A stretch of 64,000 nucleotides of DNA from GCA-2705995 sp965661625. GTDB lineage: Bacteria; Bacteroidota; Bacteroidia; Flavobacteriales_G; Salibacteraceae. The notes below the pieces were generated by a model that was not told the origin of the DNA, made no database searches, and saw only the letters and a list, made by a program, of their open reading frames with translations. The DNA lies in NCBI GenBank assembly GCA_965661625.1, contig CBFIEM010000011.1, positions 1-64,000 on the forward strand. The letters run 5' to 3'. This document shows, piece by piece, positions 44,089 to 54,385 of this stretch (the first letter of the stretch is position 1; every line of letters starts with the position of its first letter). The position numbers and the translations under genes were made by a program.

Positions 44089-46044
44089 ATGCGATTACTT
44101 TCACCCCTGATTCTACTGGCCATTTACCTATTGCCCTCCTTCTCAATTAGTCAAACTTCTTTATCAGGAATAATTAATCACTACAGCTCCGTAACCTCCA
44201 TTCAAACTGGATCAAATCAATTGACCCTCACTAATGCAACTGACTTTTTAGCAGGTGAACGCATACTTATTATTCAAATGCAAGGAGCGCAGATAGATGA
44301 CAGCCAAACTGCTTCGTTTGGTAATATTCAAAACATAAATACTGCAGGAGCTTTTGAAATTCATAAAATTTGTTCCAAAGCTGGAAACATGCTTACACTA
44401 GCCAATGAGGTAAACTCACCGTTTAATTCAAACCAGGTAGTACAAGTTGTTTCTTTCCCTACGTTCAATAATGTGTCACTTAACGGAGATATTTTAGCAG
44501 CTCCCTTTGATGGGTTTAAGGGAGGAATTGTTGCACTTGAAGTATTAGATACCCTCTCCCTCAATGGGTTTAACGTGGACGTTTCAAGCACTGGATTTAT
44601 GGGTGGACAAGCACTAACAAGCGGCAATAACTGTGTATTTGTTCTCGATAACTCTTATTACACTTCTCAAACGAGTACGGATGAGCTTGCTCTGAAAGGT
44701 GCAGGAATTTCAGCAACAATAGTAGGCAAAGAATGTGGACGAGGACCACAAGCCAATGGTGGCGGCGGTGGGAATAATCATAACGGTGGTGGTTCTGGCG
44801 GTGCCAATTTTGGTTTTGGTGGTAAAGGAGGACAACGTATTAAATCTGGACCATTTAATTGCGGTTCTGTGGAGGGCTTAGACAGCTATGGTATCGCTAG
44901 TTTCATTCAAGGTAAACGTCTCTTTTTAGGTGGTGGCGGCGGTGCAGGACATGGAAATAATGCTGGGAATACCGGCGAAAGCGGAGGTAATGGTGGCGGA
45001 ATCGTGTTTCTCCATGCTAAAACTATAGTTGCTTCTGGTGGCGAGCTAAATGCAACTGGGCAAAGTCTTTCTGCTAATTCATTCAATGAAGGAGGCGGAG
45101 GTGGTGGTGCCGGAGGTAGCATTTACCTTCAGGCTAATCAACTTCTTGATGCTTTTAATGTAAACGTTTCTGGAGGTAATGGTGCCTCAACTGACAACGG
45201 AGGAAATACAAACTGCAATGGCCCAGGAGGCGGCGGCGGCGGTGGTTACGTAATTACAGATTCCTCCTTTGGAGGTTTACTTAACGTCACTTTTCAAGGC
45301 GGAATGCCAGGAGTAATTGCTACTACGGGCCAAGCTAACTGCCCACTCAATGGAACAAATGGAGCTGTTTCAGGAGCACCGGGCTCTATACTCTCTACAT
45401 TCTCCCCCATTGACTTAACATTTCCCTCAGCTGTAGAGCTTGCAGACAGTTTTTGCGCTACCTACCGATTACCCTCAGGAACTGAAGTTAACTCTTCTGG
45501 AGTTTATAGGGATACCATATTTTCGAATCTGAGTTGTGACACTATATTTCAATACACACTCACGAAAATCGCTTTCAATACCCAAGTCATAACGGGAATA
45601 GACAGCCTAGCTGTAGTTCATGAACCAAATACAGTTTACTCTTGGATTGACTGTTCAACCTTAAGTCCAGTTGGACTTGATTCCAATGTATATTTCCCAT
45701 CCTACAGTGGAACATTTGCAGTTATAGCAAATAGAGCTGGATGTACTGATACAAGTGCGTGCGTGGATTTTGAAATGCCTAATTCTTTCAAGCCAACCAG
45801 ACCTTCTGTATTTAAAATATGGCCTAATCCTACAACAGGTCTATTAACACTTGAATGTGAAGGTAGCTTGCAAAATTCGAATGCCTCCATTTACTCTATG
45901 CAAGGAGTGTTATTGGTTACGCTCAATAATTTAGCGCAACGCAAAGTTTTTGACATTTCTAGGTTTAAACCTGGTACGTATTTAATTAGGATAAAAACAG
46001 CGGAAGCTACATATACAGAACGTGTAATTATAGCTTCAAAATAG
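44089..46044 (+). CDS. Secreted glycine-rich protein with T9SS type A sorting domain
   Basis: 651 residues. Signal peptide about 1-21. Residues ~22-200 are a beta-rich region ('TNATDFLAGERILIIQMQGA'). Residues ~220-440 are strongly glycine-rich with clusters such as 'NGGGGGNNHNGGGSGG' and 'GGGGGGGY', as in adhesive or elastic surface proteins. The C-terminal ~75 residues ('KIWPNPTTGLLTLECEGSLQ' to 'TYLIRIKTAEATYTERVIIA') are a T9SS type A sorting domain. Cysteines recur in the last third, as in other T9SS cargo. A surface or extracellular protein; specific role unknown. A near-match -7 TAGCTTTA is at 44053-44060. Confidence 0.85.
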   Translation: MRLLSPLILLAIYLLPSFSISQTSLSGIINHYSSVTSIQTGSNQLTLTNATDFLAGERILIIQMQGAQIDDSQTASFGNIQNINTAGAFEIHKICSKAGNMLTLANEVNSPFNSNQVVQVVSFPTFNNVSLNGDILAAPFDGFKGGIVALEVLDTLSLNGFNVDVSSTGFMGGQALTSGNNCVFVLDNSYYTSQTSTDELALKGAGISATIVGKECGRGPQANGGGGGNNHNGGGSGGANFGFGGKGGQRIKSGPFNCGSVEGLDSYGIASFIQGKRLFLGGGGGAGHGNNAGNTGESGGNGGGIVFLHAKTIVASGGELNATGQSLSANSFNEGGGGGGAGGSIYLQANQLLDAFNVNVSGGNGASTDNGGNTNCNGPGGGGGGGYVITDSSFGGLLNVTFQGGMPGVIATTGQANCPLNGTNGAVSGAPGSILSTFSPIDLTFPSAVELADSFCATYRLPSGTEVNSSGVYRDTIFSNLSCDTIFQYTLTKIAFNTQVITGIDSLAVVHEPNTVYSWIDCSTLSPVGLDSNVYFPSYSGTFAVIANRAGCTDTSACVDFEMPNSFKPTRPSVFKIWPNPTTGLLTLECEGSLQNSNASIYSMQGVLLVTLNNLAQRKVFDISRFKPGTYLIRIKTAEATYTERVIIASK

Positions 46045-46069
46045 CATTCTACTCAAACTCAGGGTCATT

Positions 46070-46474
46070 TCAACCGTATATTGCATATAGCAAGTCGTTC
46101 AAACTATCTTGAGAAAATGGTTTGGTAACATAGCCTTTCACTATGCTGTAGTCTTTTGACTTCTCCTTATCATCAAAGTCATCTGAACTTGAAACCATGG
46201 TGATTTTCAACTGATTGTGACCCTCAGTTTTTATTATTTCATCAAGAAACTCCCACCCGGACCAAATTGGCATGTTAATGTCCAATAGGATAAGTTGTGG
46301 AAGCTGACTTCCTCCATTTATCAGCACGTCATTAATTGCTTCATAAGCTTCTTTGCCATCTTTATATACAACCAATTCAATTGGTGTTTCAGAGTCTCGA
46401 TTTGCCAACAACCGCTTGACCAAAAAAATGTGAATCGGATCATCATCTACAACACACAGTTTTTTACTTTCCAT
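46070..46474 (-). CDS. Single-domain response regulator
   Basis: 134 residues, a lone receiver domain. Acidic pocket 'KLCVVDDDPIHIFLVKRLL', phosphoacceptor Asp in 'QLILLDINMPIWSGWEFLD', and Lys in 'VKGYVTKPFS'. The insert 'INDVLINGGSQLPQ' is typical of CheY-like proteins encoded with PAS kinases in this phylum. It overlaps the kinase stop by 11 bases, so it is translated with, and presumably phosphorylated by, that kinase. No output domain. Confidence 0.9.
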   Translation of the reverse strand: MESKKLCVVDDDPIHIFLVKRLLANRDSETPIELVVYKDGKEAYEAINDVLINGGSQLPQLILLDINMPIWSGWEFLDEIIKTEGHNQLKITMVSSSDDFDDKEKSKDYSIVKGYVTKPFSQDSLNDLLYAIYG

Positions 46475-49400
46475 TTTTCAGCTTAATCTTAAAGGTTGTA
46501 CCCACGTCAATAGCACTTGATACATCTATAGATCCTCCTATGGCCTCGATGTGATTATGGGTCAAAAATAGGCCTAAGCCTCGAGAGTCTGGATGATTAT
46601 GGAATGTTTTAAACATTTTAAATAATTCACTCCTGTGTTTATCTAAATTCATCCCTAGTCCATTATCCTCTATTTCGAGAATTACAAAGTCACCTTCTAC
46701 CTTTGAAGAAAGCTTCACAAAACTCATTCGATCAGGGCTGCTATATTTTATTGCATTGGTAAGCATATTTAAAACAATACTATCTAAGTAAGCGGGAACT
46801 CCAAGCACGCAATGCTGAGGGTTTACTTCATTAATCACCTCTACTCCACTATTTTTAATCGTTTGACTCACCGAATCAACCGCATGAACCACTGTTTCAT
46901 CTAAGGATAGCGGAACAAGCTCTAAGTCTCCATTTACGTGTAAATTTGAAACCTCTCCAAGGTGTCCAACTGTATCCATTAACCGATCAGAAGCCTTAAC
47001 TAAATGGTCAAATACATCCGATTCAATTAAGCTTGGATAATCATCTTTTAGAAAATTAACTAAAGAATGAATATTTCCACTATGCGACCTTAAATTGTGA
47101 GAAACGATGTATGCGAAATTCTTGAGGCGATTATTTTGTTGCGAGCTCATCACCAGTAAATCAGATAACTGTTCTTCCGCCAACTTTAACGCTTCAACAT
47201 GGGTAATTACTAAAAGGAGGCCCTCAAAGTTATCATCAACTAATATAGGTGAGATATTTATTAGAACGCGTGTAATCGTTTTATCACTGCAGTTCAGCTG
47301 CCACTCTGTTCCTTCAAATCGATCTGAATAAGATAAGTGTCGCAATATTGCAAATGCATCAACAACCCCATTTAAGTCGGGTGACGATGCTCGCTCAAGA
47401 AGCTCATCAGCCTTGAACAAAAAGTTGGGGGTTTGTTTTCCGATTATATCTTTTGAATTAAAGCCGGTTATATTTTCAACTCCTTGATTAAAGGTTGTTA
47501 TAACCCCCTGAGGGTCTGTTTTTACAAACCCGATTCCTTTGCTTGCATTTAAAAGTGCATTGATTGAAGAGTCTGCCTGACTCAAGCTTTTCTCTGCTTT
47601 ACGAACACGGGAAATGTCGATAATTTGGCAGATATAATAACTCACATTACCATCGTCCTTATAAATTGCCGAAACTGCAACAAGAGCAAATTTTACATCA
47701 CCGCTCTTATGGAAAAATCGTTTTTCCATTTGGTATTGTTCTACTCTCCCAGCCCGAAGCTCACTTAAGTGCTCCATATACTGCTTGTAATCATCTGGGT
47801 GACTTAACTCCTTGAAGGTTTTATTGAAAAGCTCTTCTTGAGTATACCCAAAAAAATCCAAAAGACGATTGTTAGCGGAAAGGAAAACTCCATCCGGATC
47901 AATGGTTGCCATTCCAGCTCCTGCATTCTCAAAAATACTTCTAAATGCAGACTCAGAATGTTGCAAAGCACGCTGATTTTCAACCACATCTGTAATATCA
48001 TGCATTCCTAAAACAACTCCAGAAAACTTTCCATTACGGCTTATAATAGGGCGGCCATTTACTGAGATATGAACCACTCCTTTTGTGGAATGGTTGACGT
48101 AAAATTGACGTTAACTCACCTGTTTTTGTTGGTATACTTGGTCTACCAGTTCATTAATATCGCTAAGTTCGTTATCCTCACGCTTAATAAACTCGAACAT
48201 CGAATCCCACTTCTTGTCCAAAAGAATTTTGGAACTCACATTAAGCCAATCTTTAGCTTTACTGTTAAGTACAGTTACTGATTTGTTTTGATCGAAAGCA
48301 ACGATACCTGCATCTATTGTATCAATTGTAGATTCTAGAATACCGCGATTACGACTTGCTAACTTTTCAGCTAATTTTTGGGCCGTTATATCTTGAGCAT
48401 AAATTAACACCCCTCCAATTTCGAGGTTCTGATTATACCATGGTTTTAAGCGCCAACTTGACCAACGATCTCTTCCTTCCTCGTCGACATAATGATCTTC
48501 CTCCTTGGTAATGTGCTCACCACACAGCCCTCGTTTATGGTACTCTTTCCACCCTTCAGGTAAATATTCGTTAAGATCGTAAAGGTTTCTACCGACAACC
48601 TCATCTGGCGGAAGGTTTTCATGTTCCTCGCACCACTTATCACTTACCGCTATGAAATTCATGTTCACGTCAAACATCGCAATTGAAGAAGGCGCTTGCT
48701 CAATAAACCGTTTTTGTAATTCGTAAACCTCCCGTTCACTTGTTATATCCTGAAACGTTCCAAATAGGTTTAAACATTTACCATTTTGAAACCTTGGTAT
48801 TCCCCTGGCCCTAACCCAACGTTCATTTCCTTTCGCAGTTACAATAATCAATTCTAAACTATACTCTTCGCCTTCGCTTATCGCCTTTTCTACAGCATCC
48901 GTAATTTTATCACGAGACTCACCTTCTTTATAAAACTCAATAGCTCCTTCTAGCTCCGGGACGTAATCATCCCCCACTTCATGAATAGCCTTCGTGACAT
49001 CAGACCAATAGATTTTATCTTCAATAAAATCAACTTCATAAATTCCTAGATGAGCTACCTCTTCTGCTTGTGACAATAACGTTCTCGCTCGCTGATACTC
49101 TTTTTTCAACGCATACTCATTCGAAATGTCTTTACCTGTCAATATTGTTAAATCACTATCCTGACTTATTTTCCATTCAACAGGAATAAAAGCGCCACTA
49201 GTTGCATTCATAAGGGTCTCAAAAGGTTCTGAATCGCCTTCATCTAATATCCTTTGAATAAACTTTCTTGCATTCTGTTGGTAATCCGCATGACTCAGTT
49301 CTACAAAAGCCTCAAGTGTTAATTCGCTTTCCGATTCTCTGGAGCATAAAACTCTTTTCCAAGATTTGTTAATCCTAATTGTAGCTTGCCCGATATCCAT

Positions 49401-49910
49401 CAACCCGACAAAGTCATCACTACAATTCAGCACCTTTAGTACCTGATCAACCTCTACTAGATTTTCAATATCATTAAGGCTGCCTTTTGCGTCACCTAGC
49501 TGTGAAGCAATTTCCTTACAAATCAGTTTTAAGTGTTTTTCGACGACATCAGAAAAAACAATTGTCGAATCACTAAAGATGCAGAGGGAAAATTTTGATG
49601 AGATTTGAATTACTGTGCACCAAGCAAAGTCTTTTGAATACATACCTGCACGTTCACTCAGCTTAAATTGAATGCGTGACTCGCTTTTTTTCAAAACCTT
49701 GTCCTTTATTACATCTGCTTGGTCAAGAAAGCGTTGCTTTACGCTGGAGTGAGGTTGATTTGCACTGCAATATTCCAGAATTCCGTCTTCATTGCTAAAA
49801 AGGACACCTGCTTCTGCATTTAAAACGGTTACGATTAAATTAATAAAAGCAGCCAAATCACCTTGAGCGTTTTCTGATAAAACAAATTTATTCAACCGTG
49901 ATTTTTTCAA
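46464..49910 (-). pseudogene. Multi-PAS sensor histidine kinase interrupted by an in-frame TAA
   Basis: One frame of 1148 codons with TAA at codon 600 (48111-48113). Before it: a GAF-like start, then PAS/PAC units ('ARTLLSQAEEVAHLGIYEVD', 'LNLFGTFQDITSEREVYELQ', 'FIEQAPSSIAMFDVNMNFIA'). After it the frame continues 'RQFYVNHSTKGVVHISVNGR', the middle of a PAS fold, then two more PAS units, an H-box 'FAYIVSHNLRSHSGNI' and an HATPase end ('SIVLNMLTNAIKYSSPDRMS', 'GLGLFLTHNHIEAIGG'). No membrane helices, so cytosolic. A restart at 48077 would give a kinase with part of a PAS lost. The stop is one base from GAA, TCA or others. Confidence 0.85.
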
Positions 49911-50127
49911 GGGGAAGAGGTTTCTATTAAAACAATACAGAGCTAAGTTAAACCATATTGACTAATAAAAGGAACAACTAAAAACATGGAAGTGCGTGGA
50001 TTCAAGCTCCATTATCTAATAACCGACCTCGGTCACCAATTGAATGAACAATTTTGTCAAGTTTTCAACAGACTTAGAGCGGGCGTTAAGCAAAAAATTA
50101 TTTTCGTCTCATAAAATATTCCTTTCC

Positions 50128-50973
50128 ATGGCTGACATTTCAAAATTAGAATCTATCGCATCTCAAGTAAGAAGAGATATTGTAAAAATGGTACACGCAG
50201 TAAATAGCGGGCACCCTGGTGGGTCGCTTGGATGCGCGGATTTTTTAGTTGCACTTTTCTTTGATCAAATGAAGCACAATCCTAGCTTATTCTCTATGGA
50301 TGGTGAGGGAGAAGATTTATTCTTTTTATCCAATGGTCACATATCTCCTGTTTATTATAGTGTTCTAGCCCGATCTGGATATTTTGATACTGCGGAGTTA
50401 GCAACATTTAGAAAAATCAATTCCCGTCTTCAAGGTCATCCAACTACTCATGAGTCTCTTCCAGGAGTTAGAATTGCTAGCGGCTCATTAGGACAGGGAA
50501 TGTCTGTTGCTATAGGTGCCGCACTTTCGAAAAAGTTGAATAATGACGATTCGCTCGTATTTACCCTTCATGGTGATGGTGAAATGCAAGAGGGTCAAAT
50601 TTGGGAATCAGCCATGTTTGCGCCACATAATGCTGTCGATAATTTAATCTGTACCATCGACTGCAATAACCGCCAAATAGATGGGGATGTGTCTGATGTG
50701 TTGAACATTGACAGTTTAGAAAATAAGTTTAAATCCTTTGGTTGGATTACACTTACGATGTTCGGAAATACTATGGAAGACGTAATTGCCGTTCTGAAAG
50801 AAGCTAAGTCGTTAACTGGTAATGGAAAACCAATAGTTATCTTAATGAAAACAGAAATGGGCCAAGGAGTAGACTTCATGATGGGAACCCACGCATGGCA
50901 TGGTGTAGCTCCAAACGATGATCAACTAGATATGGCCTTATCTCAACTTGAGGAAACGCTCGGAGACTATTAG
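50128..50973 (+). CDS. Transketolase, N-terminal subunit
   Basis: 281 residues from the ATG at 50128. Thiamine diphosphate-binding features: 'NSGHPGGSLGCADFLVALFF', 'VRIASGSLGQGMSVAIGAAL' and the metal motif 'HGDGEMQEGQIWESAMFA' with N in 'CTIDCNNRQID'. It corresponds to the first half of a normal transketolase, the other half being at 52339. Together they move two-carbon ketol units in the pentose phosphate pathway. The TAG stop overlaps the GTG of the vWA gene by one base. A one-mismatch -7 TATTTTCG is at 50099-50106. Confidence 0.92.
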   Translation: MADISKLESIASQVRRDIVKMVHAVNSGHPGGSLGCADFLVALFFDQMKHNPSLFSMDGEGEDLFFLSNGHISPVYYSVLARSGYFDTAELATFRKINSRLQGHPTTHESLPGVRIASGSLGQGMSVAIGAALSKKLNNDDSLVFTLHGDGEMQEGQIWESAMFAPHNAVDNLICTIDCNNRQIDGDVSDVLNIDSLENKFKSFGWITLTMFGNTMEDVIAVLKEAKSLTGNGKPIVILMKTEMGQGVDFMMGTHAWHGVAPNDDQLDMALSQLEETLGDY

Positions 50974-52334
50974 TGAAAAAGCTTTTTGCCATATTAATTC
51001 TACTCTGTTCACTTAACCTAATAGGTTTTAGTCAGGCTTCCCTTGAGGGAAAGACACGTATTTTGTTCATTTACGATGCATCAAATAGCATGAATGGTAA
51101 ATGGGAGTCTGGTTACAAGCACCAGGTTGCAAAAAAACTGCTTTCTCAAGCTTTAGATAGCCTGAGTACAACTGATGTAGAACTTGCACTTAGGGTTTAT
51201 GGTCATCAGTCTTCCCTTCGAAATGGACAAGATTGCAATGACACCAAGCTCGAAGTTCCATTCGCCCGCGGTAATGCGTTAAAAATCAAATCTAGACTTC
51301 AGGATGTAAGGCCAAAAGGCACCACTCCCATCGCGCTGACACTGGAGAAGTCTGCTAATGACTTTAGAGGGTGTCGCAATTGTAAAAACATCATTGTTCT
51401 CATTACTGATGGAATTGAAGAGTGTGACGGAGACCCTTGCGCTGTGAGCAGAGCTCTTCAAGCAAAAGGAATTGTACTTAAGCCATTCGTGATTGGAATT
51501 GGACTGGACGATCAGTTTAAAAGCACCTTTAAGTGTATTGGTAATTATTTTGACGCGACAGACGAACTGGTTTTTAAAAATGTATTGAACATCGTTATCT
51601 CTCAGGCACTGAATAATACTTCCGTGCAAGTAAACCTATTGGACAACTCCAATAAACCTACAGAGACCAATGTAAACATGTCTTTCATCAATACCGTAAG
51701 CAAAAAATCAGACTACAATTACATTCACACCTTGGATGGTAGAGGTCTGCCTGATACGCTTTTTATTGACCCTTCAAGCTCCTACGACCTGCATGTATCA
51801 ACTATTCCTTCGCTAATAAAGCGAAACGTTAAGTTAACTCCAGGTCAGCATAACATTATCGCTCTTGATGCTGCCCAAGGAAAACTTATCGTGAGGCAAG
51901 GAGGCAAAAAATTTGACTTACCTGATGTAATCATTCGCAAACAAGACAGTATTCGGACTCTACATGTTATGGATGTCAATGAGCACGAAAAATTGTTAAT
52001 TGGAAAATATGATTTGGAAGTGTTAACCCTTCCTCGCACATACATTAACGATGTAGAAGTCGCTCAAAGTCATACAACTGAAGTGCAAATACCCCCTTCT
52101 GGAATGTTGAACATAAACACCTCTGCTCCAGGATACGGAAGTATATTTCTAATGGAGGGGAATCAAATGGTTTGGGTCACCAATTTGAATGAAAAATTGA
52201 GAACTCAAAGTATTGAGTTGCAACCCGGCAGATACAAAGCTGTATTTAGGCCCGCCGTTTCGTTAGACACAAAATTTACACGAGAAAAGGAATTCACAAT
52301 TAAATCTGGTGGATCAACACAAGTAAAGTTATAA
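50973..52334 (+). CDS. Secreted von Willebrand factor A domain protein
   Basis: 453 residues from a GTG at 50973 overlapping the previous stop (TAGTG). Signal peptide 'KKLFAILILLCSLNLIGFSQ'. The vWA domain (about residues 28-210) has the MIDAS motif 'IYDASNSMNG', 'RPKGTTPIALTLEKSANDF' and 'NIIVLITDGIEECDGD', with several cysteines likely paired in the periplasm. The C-terminal half is beta-rich with three similar modules ('SSYDLHVSTIPSLIKRNVKL', 'IGKYDLEVLTLPRTYINDVE'). It lies between the two transketolase subunits and is translated with them, an odd placement for an envelope protein. Role unknown. Confidence 0.85.
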   Translation: MKKLFAILILLCSLNLIGFSQASLEGKTRILFIYDASNSMNGKWESGYKHQVAKKLLSQALDSLSTTDVELALRVYGHQSSLRNGQDCNDTKLEVPFARGNALKIKSRLQDVRPKGTTPIALTLEKSANDFRGCRNCKNIIVLITDGIEECDGDPCAVSRALQAKGIVLKPFVIGIGLDDQFKSTFKCIGNYFDATDELVFKNVLNIVISQALNNTSVQVNLLDNSNKPTETNVNMSFINTVSKKSDYNYIHTLDGRGLPDTLFIDPSSSYDLHVSTIPSLIKRNVKLTPGQHNIIALDAAQGKLIVRQGGKKFDLPDVIIRKQDSIRTLHVMDVNEHEKLLIGKYDLEVLTLPRTYINDVEVAQSHTTEVQIPPSGMLNINTSAPGYGSIFLMEGNQMVWVTNLNEKLRTQSIELQPGRYKAVFRPAVSLDTKFTREKEFTIKSGGSTQVKL

Positions 52335-52338
52335 CAAC

Positions 52339-53298
52339 ATGAAATATTCATTTACGGAAAAAAAGGACACGCGATCGGGTTTTGGAGCCGGGTTATTGGA
52401 GTTGGGCAATGAAAACCAAAATGTGGTTGCGCTTTGCGCCGACTTAACTGGTTCGTTGAAAATGAATGCTTTTGCTGACACATACCCAGATCGGTTTATT
52501 CAAGTAGGGATTGCTGAGGCTAACATGATGGGAATAGCTGCAGGGCTTACAATAGGTGGGAAAATTCCTTTTACCGGAACATTTGCAAACTTCTCTACGG
52601 GCCGTGTTTACGATCAAATCCGACAGTCAATTGCATATTCAGGGAAAAATGTTAAAATATGTGCATCTCACGCTGGATTAACTTTAGGAGAAGATGGCGC
52701 GACTCATCAAATTTTAGAAGACATTGGGTTAATGAAGATGCTTCCTGGAATGACCGTTATAAATCCATGCGACTTTAATCAAACTAAAGCCGCTACAAAG
52801 GCCATAGCTAATCATAACGGGCCAGTTTACTTGCGATTCGGAAGGCCAAAAGTACCCGTGTTTATGCCAGAAAGCATGCCTTTTGAAATTGGAAAAGGAA
52901 TCGTTTTAAAAGAGGGTTCCGATGTTACAATTGTTGCTACTGGACACCTTGTATGGAAGTCAATTGAAGCTGCCGAAGAGCTTGGAAAGCAAGGAATTGA
53001 TGCAGAGGTAATAAACATCCACACAATTAAGCCCTTGGACGATGCCTGCATTTTAAAGTCTGTTGAAAAAACCGGTTGTATCGTAACAGCAGAAGAACAC
53101 CAACGAAATGGTGGTTTGGGAGATAGTATTGCACAACTTCTTGCTCAGCACAAACCAACTCCTCAATCGTATGTAGCGGTTAATGATAGCTTTGGTGAAT
53201 CTGGGACACCAGATGAACTTATGACAAAATATGGATTAGACACCATTGACATTGAACATGCAGCGGTAAACATCATGAAACGGAAAAAAGGAAATTAA
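52339..53298 (+). CDS. Transketolase, C-terminal subunit
   Basis: 319 residues starting four bases after the vWA stop. Pyrimidine-binding half: 'FIQVGIAEANMMGIAAGLTI' with the catalytic Glu, 'KICASHAGLTLGEDGATHQI', then the transketolase C domain 'VTIVATGHLVWKSIEAAEEL' and 'HTIKPLDDACILKSVEKTGC'. It pairs with the N-terminal subunit at 50128. The three genes are one operon. Confidence 0.92.
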   Translation: MKYSFTEKKDTRSGFGAGLLELGNENQNVVALCADLTGSLKMNAFADTYPDRFIQVGIAEANMMGIAAGLTIGGKIPFTGTFANFSTGRVYDQIRQSIAYSGKNVKICASHAGLTLGEDGATHQILEDIGLMKMLPGMTVINPCDFNQTKAATKAIANHNGPVYLRFGRPKVPVFMPESMPFEIGKGIVLKEGSDVTIVATGHLVWKSIEAAEELGKQGIDAEVINIHTIKPLDDACILKSVEKTGCIVTAEEHQRNGGLGDSIAQLLAQHKPTPQSYVAVNDSFGESGTPDELMTKYGLDTIDIEHAAVNIMKRKKGN

Positions 53299-53425
53299 TC
53301 ACACGTCTGCATTGAACCTCAGAACAATAAGGTAAGAATCTAATTCATGGAATAACAACTTCGTTAGGAGAAATATAATACCGAACTTTTTTCATTGAGT
53401 ACTAGATTTTCGTTTACCACAAACT

Positions 53426-53962
53426 ATGAAATTGAATCTGCAAGAGCGCCTGATAGCAAACGGAAGGTCTCCTGAGTTATTCAACGAGGTAGTTAAAGCG
53501 TATCATGAACGTGTTTATTGGGTAATTCGAAAAATTGTACTGAACCATGAGGAGACTAATGATTTAACCCAAGAATCCTTTATCAAAATCTGGAATAACT
53601 TAGATCAATTTAATGGAGATTCTAAGCTTTATACCTGGGTTTATAGAATTGCTACAAATACTGCGTTGGAGCACCTTCGAAAAGCTAAAAGGAGACATCG
53701 AACAGGTTCAATAAATGATCCCAATTACGTTGCTCACACCCTCATTGCCGATGAATACTTTGATGGTGATAAGTTACTAGAAGACCTACATAATGCAGTT
53801 ACACAACTACCTGAGAAACAACAACTAGTCTTTCAACTAAAGTATTTTGAAGGCCTCAAGTACGATGCTATATCCGAAATCACAGGTACAAGTGTGGGGA
53901 GTTTAAAAGCTAACTACCACCATGCCAAGGAAAAAATAAAAAAAATGTTAGCTCGTAATTAA
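53426..53962 (+). CDS. RNA polymerase sigma-70 factor, ECF subfamily
   Basis: 178 residues. Region 2 is 'VIRKIVLNHEETNDLTQESF' to 'SKLYTWVYRIATNTALEHLR', region 4 'LPEKQQLVFQLKYFEGLKYD' with the HTH 'ISEITGTSVGSLKANYHHAK'. ECF factors direct RNA polymerase to envelope-stress or nutrient promoters. The next two genes, a small membrane protein and a periplasmic helical protein, form the usual Bacteroidota three-gene ECF operon, so they probably regulate it. No classical zinc anti-sigma motif is present in the operon. Starts 'LNLQERLIANGRSPELFNEV'. Confidence 0.92.
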   Translation: MKLNLQERLIANGRSPELFNEVVKAYHERVYWVIRKIVLNHEETNDLTQESFIKIWNNLDQFNGDSKLYTWVYRIATNTALEHLRKAKRRHRTGSINDPNYVAHTLIADEYFDGDKLLEDLHNAVTQLPEKQQLVFQLKYFEGLKYDAISEITGTSVGSLKANYHHAKEKIKKMLARN

Positions 53963-53995
53963 ACCATTTTACTTGGTAATCATCCAAACTGCAGC

Positions 53996-54385
53996 ATGCA
54001 AGAAAAGAGAACACGACATAAGGCTTACAAGGTTCCAGACGGATACTTTAATCAGCTCGAACAGCAACTCAATACAATTCCCTGCATTCACACTTCCCAT
54101 CAGCCTAAATATGTTACAAAGAATAGCGGATTGTTGGTATTTGCGATTGCAGCATCTGTTTTAACATTGTTTGTTCTTTCTTATCAATTCGCAAGTAATA
54201 ATCCTGAACAGGATGCAAAAGATTTGTTTGCATTAGAGTTTATCGAGACTGAAGATTTAATTGAATACGCAATAATGCATTCGGAAGAACTTAATGAAGC
54301 ACCTCAATCGGACGAGCTGATCATTTCTTATTTGTTGGATGAAAATGTTGAAGTTGTCACAATCTCAGATGAATTTCTAAAATGA
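53996..54385 (+). CDS. Small single-pass membrane protein, likely anti-sigma partner
   Basis: 129 residues. A basic cytoplasmic segment of ~45 residues ('KRTRHKAYKVPDGYFNQLEQ') is followed by one membrane helix ('LLVFAIAASVLTLFVLSYQF') and an acidic periplasmic part. The pattern 'VPDGYF...LEQQL' before the helix is common in proteins encoded after ECF sigma factors in this phylum. It lies 33 bases after the sigma gene, and its stop overlaps the next ATG by four bases (ATGA). Role as a sigma regulator is inferred from place and topology. Confidence 0.75.
   Translation: MQEKRTRHKAYKVPDGYFNQLEQQLNTIPCIHTSHQPKYVTKNSGLLVFAIAASVLTLFVLSYQFASNNPEQDAKDLFALEFIETEDLIEYAIMHSEELNEAPQSDELIISYLLDENVEVVTISDEFLK

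Noticed and set aside
44361..45122. Minus-strand proline-rich open frames
   Set aside because: They are the reverse image of the glycine-rich coding region of the T9SS protein; GGN codons read as proline-type codons on the other strand.
28015..48113. Alternative genetic code with TAA as Glu
   Set aside because: Most clear genes in the window end with TAA at the expected family length, so general reassignment is not possible; only local read-through or mutation remains.
49986..50114. 42-codon ORF before the transketolase gene
   Set aside because: Short, no recognisable features, overlaps the likely promoter region of transketolase.
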